Of a DNA stretch of 64,000 nucleotides, positions 11,308 to 22,619 are shown one piece after another. Source of the DNA: Nilaparvata lugens. Lineage: Eukaryota; Arthropoda; Insecta; Hemiptera; Delphacidae. Every line of letters begins with the position of its first letter. The first letter of the stretch is position 1. The stretch is taken from assembly GCF_014356525.2 (NCBI RefSeq), contig NC_052507.1, positions 40,243,954 to 40,307,953 on the forward strand, written 5' to 3'. The notes under the pieces were generated by a model that saw only the letters and a program-made list of their open reading frames with translations, was not told the origin of the DNA and ran no database searches. A program made the translations under genes and the position numbers.

Positions 11308-13713
11308 GGTGCGTTTTTTGAAGGCTTCACACATGTAGGGTGAATCTTGTACTGAATCAATGGTGTAGAGGCTATAAATTTTGCAATGGCGTGTGTGGAC
11401 GCTGAGTGTACACCAGACTGATTGACTCACTACAAGATTCAATACAATTGTCGGAATCGCGGGAGGCCTAAACGCTCGCTCACCCTTGATTCTTCTAATG
11501 ACAGATTGTATAATGATGAAATTTTTATAAGTAGTGTAGCGGACGCTAAACACTGAATACGGATACCTTAAAATTATTACCTGTGAAGAATGAGCATACA
11601 AAATCATACAGGTCGAGCAAAAATCCCGATGTAGATAATTTACGGGACTGCGTCTCTAATAAGTTCTGAAGGATTAAAATACGGTATTTGGACCAAATAT
11701 CGTTCAGAATATACTTCGAGAACAGAGTCTTGTCGGGTTTTAAGCTCTATTGTAGGAATTTATATGATCTCTGGCTGCATCTGCTGTACAATTGATGTGT
11801 TCGCTCCTAAGTCGAGGTTGGTAACAGATAAAAGCTGATATATGAGCAGGTAAGGACAAAGAATAAATATCTCGATCTGACCCCACTCACTACATCCACT
11901 TAGACCTGTTCCAATATCCAGCTTAATTCAATTATTCCAATGATCGTATTCGATCGGTTCTTGATGATATAGAACGTATCAGACACAATAATTGACAGGC
12001 TTAAGAAATAATCGAACTCAGAAAACGAATTAACAAAACTGGAATATATTATAATAAAATATATGATCTCACAGTGCAGATTCAGAATATAATTTACAGA
12101 TTGAAAGTGGTTTAACATTAACAAAAATGATTAGCAATTTTCTTGTACTTGCATGATACCATGCGTGATTCGACAGAATTTTACAATTGATAAATTGAAC
12201 AGTTTTGAAAAATGGTGAAAAAATGAATTATAAAATATTTTAAAATGCTCGGGGTCGTGGTTCTGGCAGCGGAGGATAGCTAATCAACTACAAGTTCTTG
12301 GAAATTCTACATGAATAAATTCTAGGCTCTTAAATGCTAAAGCACTTGTCGGCGTGGCCAATAATTTAACGAAGAAAAAATTTATATTTCTGAACTGTAA
12401 TATTTTTTGAAGCGTAGATTGGGGCCCCTTTAAACTTTTAACTCACGTGAAATTCCTTGGTGGTCGTGGTTTTCTTCTTTAGATCAAAAATCGTTTGATC
12501 GGCAGCGGGTCCAGGCTTTGGTTTCAGCACGTGGGGAATTTTAATTTAATATTTCCTTCACCAAATTAATTAAGGGATGATTTAACTTTAAACTTTTAAA
12601 TTTATCGATTGATGAAAATAAATTTACAAATAACAAATAGATTGGCCTAAAATATTGGCTCACAAAGAAAACATATAAAATCGAACAAGAATTTTTTACG
12701 AATAGGTCTTGGTAACTATAAAGAGATCTGAACGGTGAGGATTTCAAAAGGGAAGTGCTGTCTTTTTCTCTAAGCTTCTTGGCTAGACCTTTCTTCTGAG
12801 AATCTTGATGTAATAATTTGCATGAAAATTTTCCATTGGGAGAACGATTGTGACGTAGACGTGACGTCAGTGGCAGGCAGTAGAATATAATTCCTTTAAT
12901 TACAATAATAATTCAATTTATGTAATTCTTAAAACTGCTTAATCTTCTAGACATAGTTCCTCTCATACAATGTACATGTGCTAGCGTATATGATAAGGCA
13001 GGTTTGTTGTCTGATAGTAGATTAACATGTGTTGCTTTCAAACGATCACCTTTTTGGTGCTATTTTTATGCACTATGATTGGCTTAGGCTTGCCAAAGAG
13101 ATTTAATTACCATGTGGTTCAGTTGAAGTAATAATTAATAAATTACTATTCTTATACAATTTTTATTATGTCTGAGACTGTTATAATTAATTTCTGCTGT
13201 TTTTATCAATAATATACATTTCATGCTATGACCTAGTTAGTTACAATAAGACCTGACATATAATATAATTTCTTGAGTAATAAATAATTTCAACAATAAT
13301 ACGTACATTTTTATTTTTTATTCGGAATTCTTGGTCCTTTATTGATAGTTTTATAATTTTTAGGAATGATATTATACCTTGCATGAAACCGGCATGACAT
13401 TTGACAATACTTTGAATCAGTCAGCTGTGTTCTGGCTGCTTTAAACATCTGATCGATAGTAAACAAAGTGTAACCTCAATTCAATGAGCAATTCATAAAT
13501 AATTCGTGCTTTATTTGCAGAATAATTATAATTTTATTGAATAATTTTCTAGAAAATATTCAGTACAGAACGGTACTCTTATCTAATATACAGTTACTGA
13601 TAAGTAAGCTTTATCGCTCGGTCGCTAACCATTCCTTTAGCAAATTCTTTCATTTTAAAAGGTAATCACAATTTTCTCTCTTCTCATGAGATCTATTTGA
13701 AAAATTCATCACA
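11305..13713 (-). repeat. 3' LTR
   Basis: The 3' LTR in element orientation, collinear with 17755-20165 end to end. Termini on the plus strand are TGTGGTGCG...CATCACA. The ORFs inside it (for example 11218-11607, 11900-12124 and 12541-12747) recur in the other LTR and have no recognisable domain, so I treat the LTR as non-coding. Confidence 0.92.
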
Positions 13714-13727
13714 CAAAAGCCCCCAGG
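13714..13727 (-). promoter_or_regulatory. Polypurine tract beside 3' LTR
   Basis: On the minus strand, CCTGGGGGCTTTTG lies directly before the LTR start TGTGATG. Its place and G-run fit the primer for plus-strand DNA synthesis, although it is not purely purine. Confidence 0.6.
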
Positions 13728-15186
13728 ATATTTTAAATAGGTAATTGGGAGACGAGTCGAAACAATGACTATTTGAAAAATCTGATATTGTGATGAATAC
13801 ACCATTTCATCTCCTTACTTCTACAAAAACTCGACACTTAACACTAAAAACGATATATCGTGCACTTTTGGCTACGAGAAAATAAATAATTGATTGTTCC
13901 TTCTATTGGATACAATCGAAATACAATAATTAATGAGGTCTCTTTGGATCCTTCATTAAAACAACTCCACAACTTCCATTCACGGGTGGCTCATGAGCAG
14001 ACCCATAACTATAACAAATATACGAAATTCATCATATTATCCTCTTAGGATTCAAACAGTATTTGCAACAAATATAGATTTTCATCATTTTTCATGGTTA
14101 TTACAGGTTTCGACTCTTTGTTCTGGCTTTTACATAAATTGGGTGAGAGTGTGATTTAACTTCGGTGACTTGACAATTGTCTACCGTTTGACTCGAGCAA
14201 TTCCTTTTTTACGCTTAGTACGTTGTGTACAAACAGGGTTACACTTGAAGTGATTTTTGATTTTTATCAATGCTGGTTACAAATATTATGCTTTCAAGAT
14301 TATATTTATCAATTTGAATTACAATTCATGATCTTTTGATGCAACGATAATAAATTTCCATATTTGAAGGTAAGAATTTTATTTTCTTTTAAGCTTTTTA
14401 GAGATACATTTATATGACATATAACATGCGCATTTCGTGCAATTTAACATAAATATATATTTTTGGTTGCGTTTTTCACTTATAATTTCACATTAAATAA
14501 TAGGTTACAATAATTAATAACGATATTGCTTTGATTCCATTAAAATTGATTCTATGATCTCGCACACATTGGTTGGTGTGACGAAGAAAATTATCGAACA
14601 GGCTTTGGTTCTGAATAGATTTTTCTATCGATTCTGTATTTCGAGGTTAGATTTACACATTTTTTCAAATAAACTTTGTTTATTTTCTTTCCTCCTATTC
14701 ACTACTAACTTCATCTTATTTCTAATTTACAAATATTTTCCATGGATAATATAATTTTTGTTTCTGTTTTTCAGTTGTGCGGATTGTACCAGGCGATTGT
14801 TTCTGTGATGACTGTGACATGAGGCAGATGTCTTGATCAGGTTGGTAAATTTTTAAAGTTGTTTTCAGTTTTATTTTCTTCTGTTATTAGAGTTGATTAA
14901 TTTCTTCATTTGATGTGAATTAATAATATTTCCTTATTAGCTGAGATGTGGCGAAGTTAGGTTATGTTGTTGATTAGGCAGCAGTAGAAAGATGCTAGTC
15001 TGCAAATATAATGACTCGGTGGGTAGGCTGTGACCATGAAAAAATTTGATAATTGACGTAATTCACAACGTAGCTTCCAGTTGATTAAAGTATTATTATT
15101 TCCTCAAGCCCACATCTAAATTTGATTTCTGATTTGTTTCAAGTTCCCATTCCAATTTGCAACTATCCGTTTTATCAAACTTTGCT
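13728..15186 (-). other. Non-coding interior of LTR element, pol missing
   Basis: The span between gag and the 3' LTR, where pol would lie in an autonomous element, is AT-rich and full of stops on both strands. No protease, RT, RNase H or integrase motif is visible. It looks like replacement or filler sequence of a non-autonomous derivative. Confidence 0.65.
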
Positions 15187-15480
15187 TAAAACGAATGTGC
15201 TTGCGGTGTAGATCATTTCTTACATACGTGTTTCCTCTTTGTCTGCCGGTAACATGCAGTTTGATCTTTTTAAACCTGACATGCCGGTGGTGTCTGTGTG
15301 TTCTTCTAAATAATATTTTCCTTTTCTGCATGCTGGTGTTCAGCCTATTTGATTTTAACCGAACATGACTGCGGTGGATGTAGGTTTTTCTCAATACTGT
15401 CTTCCTTTTTTCTTGCCTGCTGGTGAAAGATTTGATGTAGGATTTCAGCCTAACATGACGGCGGTGTAAATGAACTCTAT
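15187..15480 (-). repeat. Degenerate tandem units of about 85-90 bp
   Basis: A motif like AACCGAACATGACTGCGGTG recurs at about 15189, 15275, 15357 and 15447, each followed by a T-rich part and a TGCTGGT-like block. The minus-strand translation of part of it is a basic 92-residue ORF (15394-15116) with repeated H-x-H-V/I-R-x-K patterns. That ORF is most simply a by-product of the repeat. Confidence 0.6.
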
Positions 15481-15627
15481 TACTGCTTCTTCTTTTCCGT
15501 TGAACTGCTTTTGTGTTTGGGTGTTGTTTTGATTCATTGGTTTTTAGTTTCAGTTGTGATTTTGATTTGTTGTAGGTTTTCGTTTTACTTCTATTGTTTT
15601 GTGAACTATCTTCATGAGTGCTGGGTT

Positions 15628-16764
15628 TTATCTGTTGCAGGTGTTTGTCCTCGGTGGCTCGGAGATACGTGCGGTCGGCGGTCCGGGCTGCTCTTCTACT
15701 CGGCGGGCAACGTCCTTGAACTCCTGATGTCCGACGCTCGGGGGTGCGGGCTGTTCCTCTACCTGATGGATGTCATCCTCAGCTTGGCAGGTGATGTTGT
15801 CCGGCTCGTCTTGGCGTTCTGCGCGCGGTGGTGTGGGCTGTCCCTCTATGCCATGGATGACGTCCTCGGCTTGGCAGGTGGTGTCGTCCAGCTTCTTTCG
15901 GTGGTCTGCAGGGTGCGGTGCAACTTCAGTCTTGACATTCTCGGTAGGTTGGTCTTCCTTATATGTGTCATGTTCACTTGCTTGTTTTATGACCTCCTCT
16001 TCGAGTATGTTTGCTTTCGCATGCATGGGCTCGATCACTGGTCCAATATTGATTCTAATTGTCTGACTTTTCTCCTTGATTTGCCGTCCTAACATCCTGC
16101 TTCTTTCCACTGCTTCCTCCAACTGTTGATCCAGTTTCTCAGAACCTTGTTCACTTGTTTTCCTCCACTGTTGGATTTCCTTCTTTAATTCTTCATTTGC
16201 TTGTTCGTGTTCTTTGAGTAGTTCTTTACTTGCTTTTCTTAATTCTTCATTTTTTTGTTTATTGTCTTCCTTCAGTTCTTCTCTTGCTTGTTTGTCAGCT
16301 TCCCTTGCCTGTCTGATCTCTTCCCTCCACTGTTTATTGTCTTCTTTTAATTCTTCCTTCGTTTGGTCGTATTTTTTACTTAGATTGTTTATTGCTTCGT
16401 TTGTTTGTTCGTTCATCTTGGTTATTGCTTTCAGGAGGGTGTCCATATCCATTGCGGGAGTAGGTGCATAGCTAATGGTCATCTGCTGGTTCTTCATCCG
16501 GGCAACGGTGCGAGAAATGGGAGTTCCTGTTTCTGGGGAGTCGTCGTCCATATGCTCTCCCGATGTTTCGTCCTCCGGCTCTTGGGCTGCCAACGGATCT
16601 TCCACTAGAATGCAGCTCTCCTCGACCTGCGTCGAAGATAAATCATCCAGTACATTGGGATGGAAATCGGCGGATGCGGTGGCAGATGCGGATGGCGGCG
16701 AACAATCGGGTGAAACGTCTTCGGTATCCAACAGACTTGGATTGACCTGGTCGTTTCCTGCCAT
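15628..16764 (-). CDS. gag: Gag-like coiled-coil protein of LTR element
   Basis: The open frame runs from 16854 to 15628. I prefer the Met at 16764-16762 (MAGNDQVNPS..., context AACCATGG), giving about 378 residues; the 30 residues before it are hydrophobic and look like translated leader. Residues 1-100 are acidic and low complexity. Residues about 105-240 are strongly charged and predict a long coiled coil, with the unit REELKEDNKQ repeated. The C-terminus (about 295-378) has three repeats of a block ending EEQPAPP or similar, with TCQAED in the first two. Ty3/Gypsy gag proteins of insects often start with such a coiled coil, but I see no capsid core and no CCHC zinc knuckle. It may help pack or assemble particles of a helper element. 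The frame is intact, unlike every LINE frame here. Confidence 0.7.
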   Translation of the reverse strand: MAGNDQVNPSLLDTEDVSPDCSPPSASATASADFHPNVLDDLSSTQVEESCILVEDPLAAQEPEDETSGEHMDDDSPETGTPISRTVARMKNQQMTISYAPTPAMDMDTLLKAITKMNEQTNEAINNLSKKYDQTKEELKEDNKQWREEIRQAREADKQAREELKEDNKQKNEELRKASKELLKEHEQANEELKKEIQQWRKTSEQGSEKLDQQLEEAVERSRMLGRQIKEKSQTIRINIGPVIEPMHAKANILEEEVIKQASEHDTYKEDQPTENVKTEVAPHPADHRKKLDDTTCQAEDVIHGIEGQPTPPRAERQDEPDNITCQAEDDIHQVEEQPAPPSVGHQEFKDVARRVEEQPGPPTARISEPPRTNTCNR

Positions 16765-17585
16765 GGTTTGTGGAAAAATAGCGCAACGAAAGTGTGCGGT
16801 GAATAAACGTGGAAATGTGGATGTGATATACAAAATAAGTGATAAGAAATCCAATAGAAATTGTTATAGCTTCGTAGTGAGTGAAATACAGAAAAAGTGA
16901 TTTAACAATGTGCTCAGTGATGAAGTGAATCAAATTAGCAATATTGTTAACATAAAACGAAAATAACATAAAGGATACACAATGGATAATTATGTGATAA
17001 CGAAGGTACGTCTCTTATAATTTATTACTCTTATTATTATAAATATTTTACTCTTATAATTTCTTGCCGCAATTATATATATGGCTAGTATTCTTCGCAA
17101 AATTTTATATAAAAGCTGCAGCGTTCTACTTGAATTATTCCGCAATATATCCGTGATTTAATTTTACTTCCCTCTTTATGCTTTAAAATTTTTTTAAAAA
17201 AAATGTAAATAACTTCAATCCTCTTTTCCGTAAATTTTTTATAAATTGTTTCAATATAGACCTAATATTCTTCAAATAATATGACCTTTCTTATGGTATT
17301 TCTTATACCTATGACTTATAGTATGACCAATTCTCGAATAACACAATAATGAAATTCTGAGTTCGATTTTTTTCTCTAAAAATTCATCAATCGATAAATT
17401 TCTTTTCTGTTCAAAAATTGGGTATGGTACGTCTTGTTATTTTATATAACAGTGAACAGTTAATATTAAATTTGAAGAAATTCACAACCATAAATTTTTT
17501 CAAAAATTTTCCCGTTGTCAGCGCTATAGTATACTGAGCAACTAAATAATCTTCACAGTCGATTATCCACCTCTTCAATGCCTAT

Positions 17586-17754
17586 CACTGTTGGGTGCCA
17601 AATCATGTAGAGCTTTTCCTGGGGGAGTCACTCTCACCTCCAAGGATAAGTCGATACACATATAAAGAATCAGATGTGGAATGCAAATAGTCCCACACCA
17701 CTGGCCAAATCATGTAGTGTTGTATCTAAATGCCCCACGTTGGGCGCCAAATCA
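17586..17754 (-). repeat. Leader with repeated PBS-edge motif
   Basis: The plus-strand motif CCAAATCATGTRG occurs three times (about 17597, 17705 and 17748). Two copies also carry the PBS core: GTTGGGTGCCAAATCATGTA at 17588-17607 and GTTGGGCGCCAAATCATGTG at 17739-17758. The outer copy is the true LTR/PBS junction. The inner ones are decayed duplicates in the leader. Confidence 0.7.
17732..17749 (-). promoter_or_regulatory. Primer binding site, tRNA-Lys type
   Basis: On the minus strand TGGCGCCCAACGTGGGGC lies five bases (TGATT) inside the 5' LTR. It is the sequence known to pair with the 3' end of tRNA-Lys (CUU type) in several retroelements. It fixes the element's orientation and should prime minus-strand DNA synthesis. 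Confidence 0.9.
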
Positions 17755-20165
17755 TGTGGTGTATTTTTTGAAGGCTTCACACATGTAGGGTGAATCTTGT
17801 ACTGAATCAATGGTGTAGAGGCTATAAATTTTGCAATGGCGTGTGTGGACGCTGAGTGTACACCAGACTGATTGACTCACTACAAGATTCAATACAATTG
17901 TCGGAATTGCGGGAGGCCTAAACGCTCGCTCACCCTTGATTCTTCTAATGACAGATTGTATAATGATGAAATTTTTATAAGTAGTGTAGCGGACGCTAAA
18001 CACTGAATACGGATACCTTAAAATTATTACCTGTGAAGAATGAGCATACAAAATCATACAGGTCAAGCAAAAATCCCGATGTAGATAATTTACAGGACTG
18101 CGTCTCTAATAAGTTCTGAAGGATTAAAATATGGTATTTGGACCAAATATCGTTCAGAATATACTTCGAGAACAGAGTCTTGTCGGGTTTTAAGCTCTAT
18201 TGTAGGAATTTATATGATCTCTGGCTGCATCTGCTGTACAATTGATGTGTTCGCTCCTAAGTCGAGGTTGGTAACAGATAAAAGCTGATATATGAGCAGG
18301 TAAGGACAAAGAATAAATATCTCGATCTGACCCCACTCACTACATCCACTTAGACCTGTTCCAATATCCAGCTTAATTCAATTATTCCAATGATCGTATT
18401 CGATTGGTTCTTGATGATATAGAACGTATCAGACACAATAATTGACAGGCTTAAGAAATAATCGAACTCAGAAAACGAATTAACAAAACTGGAATATATT
18501 ATAATAAAATATATGATCTCACAGTGCAGATTCAGAATATAATTTACAGATTGAAAGTGGTTTAACATTAACAAAAATGATTAGCAATTTTCTTGTACTT
18601 GCATGATACCATGCGTGATTCGACAGAATTTTACAATTGATAAAATTGAACAGTTTTGAAAAAATGGTGAAAAAATGAATTATAAAATATTTTTAAAATG
18701 CTCGGGGTCGTGGTTCTGGCAGCGGAGGATAGCTAATCAACTACAAGTTCTTGGAAATTCTACATGAATAAATTCTAGGCTCTTAAATGCTAAAGCACTT
18801 GTCGGCGTGGCCAATAATTTAACGAAGAAAAATTTATATTTCTGAACTGTAATATTTTTCGAAGCGTAGATTGGGGCCCCTTTAAACTTATAACACGTGA
18901 AATTCCTTGGTGGTCGTGGTTTTCTTCTTTAGATCAAAAATCGTTTGATCGGCAGCGGGTCCAGGCTTTGGTTTCAGCACGTGGGGAATTTTAATTTAAT
19001 ATTTCCTTCACCAAATTAATTAAGGGATGATTTAACTTTAAACTTTTAAATTTATCGATTGATGAAAATAAATTTACAAATAACAAATAGATTGGCCTAA
19101 AATATTGGCTCACAAAGAAAACATATAAAATCGAACAAGAATTTTTTACGAATAGGTCTTGGTAACTATAAAGAGATCTGAACGGTGAGGATTTCAAAAG
19201 GGAAGTGCTGTCTTTTTCTCTAAGCTTCTTGGCTAGACCTTTCTTCTGAGAATCTTGATGTAATAATTTGCATGAAAATTTGCCATTGGTAGGACGCTTG
19301 TGACGTAGACGTGACGTCAGTGGCAGGCAGTAGAATATAATTCCTTAATTACAATAATAATTCAATTTATGTAATTCTTAAAACTGCTTAATCTTCTAGA
19401 CATAGTTCCTCTCATACAATGTACATGTGCTAGCGTATATGATAAGGCAGGTTTGTTGTCTGATAGTAGATTAACATGTGTTGCTTTCAAACGATCACCT
19501 TTTTGGTGCTATTTTTATGCACTATGATTGGCTTAGGCTTGCCAAAGAGATTTAATTACCATGTGGTTCAGTTGAAGTAATAATTAATAAATTAGTATTC
19601 TTATACAATTTTTATTATGTCTGAGACTGTTATAATTAATTTCTGCTGTTTTTATCAATAATATACATTTCATGCTATGACCTAGTTAGTTACAATAAGA
19701 CCTGACATATAATATAATTTCTTGAGTAATAAATAATTTCAACAATAATACGTACATTTTTATTTTTTTATTTGGAATTCTTGGTCCTTTATTGATAGTT
19801 TTATAATTTTTAGGAATGATATTATACCTGGCATGAAAACCGGCATGACATTTGACAATACTTTGAATCAGTCAGCTGTGTTCTGGCTGCTTTAAACATC
19901 TGATCGATAGTAAACAAAGTGTAACCTCAAATTCAATGAGCAATTCATAAATAATTCGTGCTTTATTTGCAGAATAATTATAATTTTATTGAATAATTTT
20001 CTAGAAAATATTCAGTACAGAACGGTACTCTTATCTAATATACAGTTACTGATAAGTAAGCTTTATCGCTCGGTCGCTAACCATTCCTTTAGCAAATTCT
20101 TTCATTTTAAAAGGTAATCACAATTTTCTCTCTTCTCATGAGATCTATTTGAAAAATTCATCACA
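17755..20165 (-). repeat. 5' LTR
   Basis: The 5' LTR in element orientation; it should hold the promoter driving the gag transcript leftwards. Its plus-strand ends are TGTGGTGTA...CATCACA. It differs from the other LTR by scattered single-base changes and homopolymer length differences, plus a small cluster near 19280-19310. Confidence 0.92.
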
Positions 20166-20200
<35 letters not shown>

Positions 20201-20210
20201 ATATATATAT
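20166..20210. repeat. (AT)n tract, right flank of LTR element
   Basis: An AT tract with one ATTAT interruption, like the left flank at 11241-11304. The interruption appears on both sides, so the two tracts look like duplicates of each other rather than two halves of one split tract. Confidence 0.85.
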
Positions 20211-20211
20211 C

Positions 20212-20271
20212 AGTATTTCCGTCTTCTCTGATAACCCTAGTGACAAAAATTATAACTGAGAGGATCCAATA
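20212..20271 (+). repeat. Fused duplicate of two left-flank segments
   Basis: Positions 20212-20255 repeat 10581-10624 (AGTATTTCCGTCTTCTCTGA...) and run straight into a copy of 10984-11003 (ATAACTGAGAGGATCCAATA). The 359 bp that separate them on the left are skipped. The joint falls at a shared ATAA. Confidence 0.8.
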
Positions 20272-21160
20272 TCTATATATATTTAAGTGATTAGGGGCTA
20301 TTATGCACATCTCCAATAGAGATATCAAGTCCAATCTCAAACAATGTGTAATAAGCTGTCGTTGATTGATGATAAGCTGCTCTGACCTAATTTGGTTTAC
20401 CAAGGTGATCGACAGTGTAATTAGACATTGAGATTCTCTAATGTCTCAAACGTTAGCGAGATGTGTGGGAAATGTGTGTTAGGCTAAAACTCAATACTAT
20501 TGAAGATATTCTATGTATTGAGGAATCACAATTCTTGATGAAAGTGAGATTGATGTCGGTTGGGAGGAAACTTCATTGGAGAGGCTTTGGAGAGCTCGAG
20601 ATTCTAGCTGTGATGTAGGAAATAGAACATTCTTATATCAACGTGGAAGTTCAGAAGATTTTAGAGAATAAGAACATCGGAACCCACACAGAAAACTTAC
20701 TGGACTATAATTATTGTTTCATTCCTACACAAGTATATAATATTTAACTAGTAGTTCTGTGAACAGGAGACCTCACGCAGTATTCTCATCCTCAAGTACC
20801 TGATTGAAACTATAGACCTAATGGAAATACAGCAATAGACTGGCTTCTCCACAAATCTGTGTAATCACTTGTCAGCTGATTTATGATGAATAATATTCTA
20901 TAGTGTAATTTTTACTTTCCTCGCCATATTACCATATATAGTCCAGTCACTATATACATTGGTGCATGCAATTCATATTGTAGTTCTGATTTTTACTTTC
21001 CTTGCCCTATTACCATAGGTAAGGAAAGTATTGCTTTCCGAAAAAAATTAAGGTACCCCAATTTCTAAATTTCTATACGTTTCAAGGTTCCCTGAGTCCA
21101 AAAAAGTGGTTTTTGGGTATTGGTCTGTATGTATGTGTGTGTGTGTATGAGTGTATGTGC
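20272..21160. other. AT-rich DNA, repeat edge near 20990
   Basis: No gene recognised. From about 20990 a dispersed repeat begins (TTTCCTTGCCCTATTACC..., GTAAGGAAAGTATTGC) and continues into the inverted-repeat nest to the right. Confidence 0.5.
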
Positions 21161-21364
21161 GTCTGTGTACACGATATCTCATCTCCCAATTAACGGAATG
21201 ACTTGAAATTTGGAACTTAAGGTCCTTACAATATAAGGATCCGACACGAACAATTTTGATCAAATGCAATTCAAGATGGCGGCTGAAATGGCGAAAATGT
21301 TGTCAAAAACAGTGTTTTTCGCGATTTTCTCGGAAACGGCTCCAACGATTTTGATTAATTTCAT
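21161..21364 (+). repeat. Inverted-repeat arm, partner 21822-22026
   Basis: The segment from GTCTGTGTACACGATATCTC to GGCTCCAACGATTTTGAT is mirrored by 21822-22026 in reverse complement with modest divergence. Landmarks are AACTTAAGGTCCTTAC and GCAATTCAAGATGGCGGCTG. A (TG)n stretch sits at the outer end of this arm and a (CA)n tract at the outer end of the partner. It belongs to a dispersed non-coding family; class unknown. Confidence 0.75.
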
Positions 21365-21821
21365 ACTTAAAAAAATCTGGTGTGGCGCACTCACACAACT
21401 TTCCTTGCCGTTATGAAAATTGATCACCTGACGCTAGAAGTGTTCTCGCGAATTTCAAGTCTACTATTTAAAGATATGAGAAAGTTTGTGATAGGTCAAT
21501 AACGCTGGAAACACACGACGTCAGCTATCTCTTCGTAGTGAATGATTTGATAGAACCAACAGTTTGCAATTTAATAATCACATTTTCTCGAATTTCAAGC
21601 TTATTTTCAATTTTAGGTGGAAATGTTACTGGTCATTAATTGCAGAGATTTTCATGCTCAATTTTCATTTTTCACTTGAAATTTTTTGTTCAAATTGTAT
21701 ATGAACGCTAATAATTGAGAATCTAAAATCAAACTCTGCATAGATGAGGCGGAGCTCCTGAATTTTTTACAGATATGGGACTTGTAGCAGTTGATAGAGC
21801 TTATCAATTACTATTTCAGGT

Positions 21822-22026
21822 ATGAATTTGATCAACATCGTTGGAGCCGTTTTCGAGAAAATCGCGAAAACCCTGTTTTTGACAACATTTCCGTTATTTT
21901 AGCCGCCATCTTGAATTGCATTTGATCGAAATTGTTCGTGTCAAATCCTTATAGTGTAAGGACCTTAAGTTCCAAATTTCTAGTCATTCCGTTAACTGGG
22001 AGATGAGATATAGTGTACACAGACAC
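21822..22026 (-). repeat. Inverted-repeat arm, partner 21161-21364
   Basis: Reverse-complement copy of 21161-21364, ending at GTGTACACAGAC where the CA tract begins. Confidence 0.75.
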
Positions 22027-22096
22027 ACACACACACACACGCACACGCACACACACACACATACACACACACACACAACACACACACACACACACA

Positions 22097-22141
<45 letters not shown>

Positions 22142-22142
22142 A

Positions 22143-22202
<60 letters not shown>

Positions 22203-22207
22203 CCACA

Positions 22208-22253
<46 letters not shown>

Positions 22254-22278
22254 CACACACACACACACACACACACAC

Positions 22279-22310
<32 letters not shown>

Positions 22311-22324
22311 ACACACACACACCA

Positions 22325-22361
<37 letters not shown>

Positions 22362-22379
22362 ACACACACACACACACGC
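22020..22379. repeat. (CA)n tract, about 360 bp
   Basis: Almost pure CA dinucleotides with scattered CACAACACA and CACCACACA interruptions. The long open frames across it on both strands are translated repeat, not genes. Confidence 0.97.
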
Positions 22380-22619
22380 CCATTTTCCAATTTTCCAGTT
22401 TTCAGCTATTTCTGCCAAATCTAGTGATCGAACAGAAAAATTTGCTCATGCCTTTATTTTAGATTATAGAATTCTTAATAATATGAGATCATTCGGAACT
22501 CTCTATCTTCAATGAGTACTGAGTTATGATTTTTCCAAAATGAGTGAAATGTGAAGCAAAAAATCAATTTTGATGAATTTTAGTTTATGATCATCAATTT
22601 CTTCCGATTGTTACCATTT

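Larger units (their letters stand above)
11305..20165 (-). mobile_element. LTR retrotransposon with gag only (TR-GAG/LARD type)
   Basis: Two direct repeats of 2,409 and 2,411 bp (11305-13713, 17755-20165) start TGTGGTG and end CATCACA on the plus strand, so both have TG...CA ends. Just inside the right-hand copy is a primer binding site in minus orientation (17749-17732), and just inside the left-hand copy a polypurine tract. The element is therefore on the minus strand, with its 5' LTR at 17755-20165. The 4.0-kb interior holds one gag-like ORF and no protease, RT, RNase H or integrase. By eye the LTRs differ at about 16 substitutions and 9 short indels, so insertion is recent. The tRNA-Lys-type PBS and coiled-coil gag suggest a Ty3/Gypsy relative, which is an inference. 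It would need the enzymes of an autonomous partner. Confidence 0.9.

Noticed and set aside
11218..12747. Three ORFs at 11218, 11900 and 12541 repeated almost unchanged at 17752, 18350 and 18991
   Set aside because: The apparent conservation comes from the two LTRs being direct copies. No domains are visible and indels occur between the copies.
15511..16092. 193-codon plus-strand ORF opposite gag, rich in Cys, Leu and Val
   Set aside because: It is a shadow of the minus-strand gag frame, which has the coherent coiled-coil pattern.
11305..20165. Segmental duplication of host DNA as the explanation for the 2.4-kb direct repeats
   Set aside because: TG...CA ends, a tRNA-Lys primer binding site, a polypurine tract and gag in the matching orientation identify LTRs.
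21949..22515. Long open frames of Cys/Val or Thr/His repeats on both strands
   Set aside because: They are translations of the CA/TG dinucleotide tract, which lacks stops in every frame.
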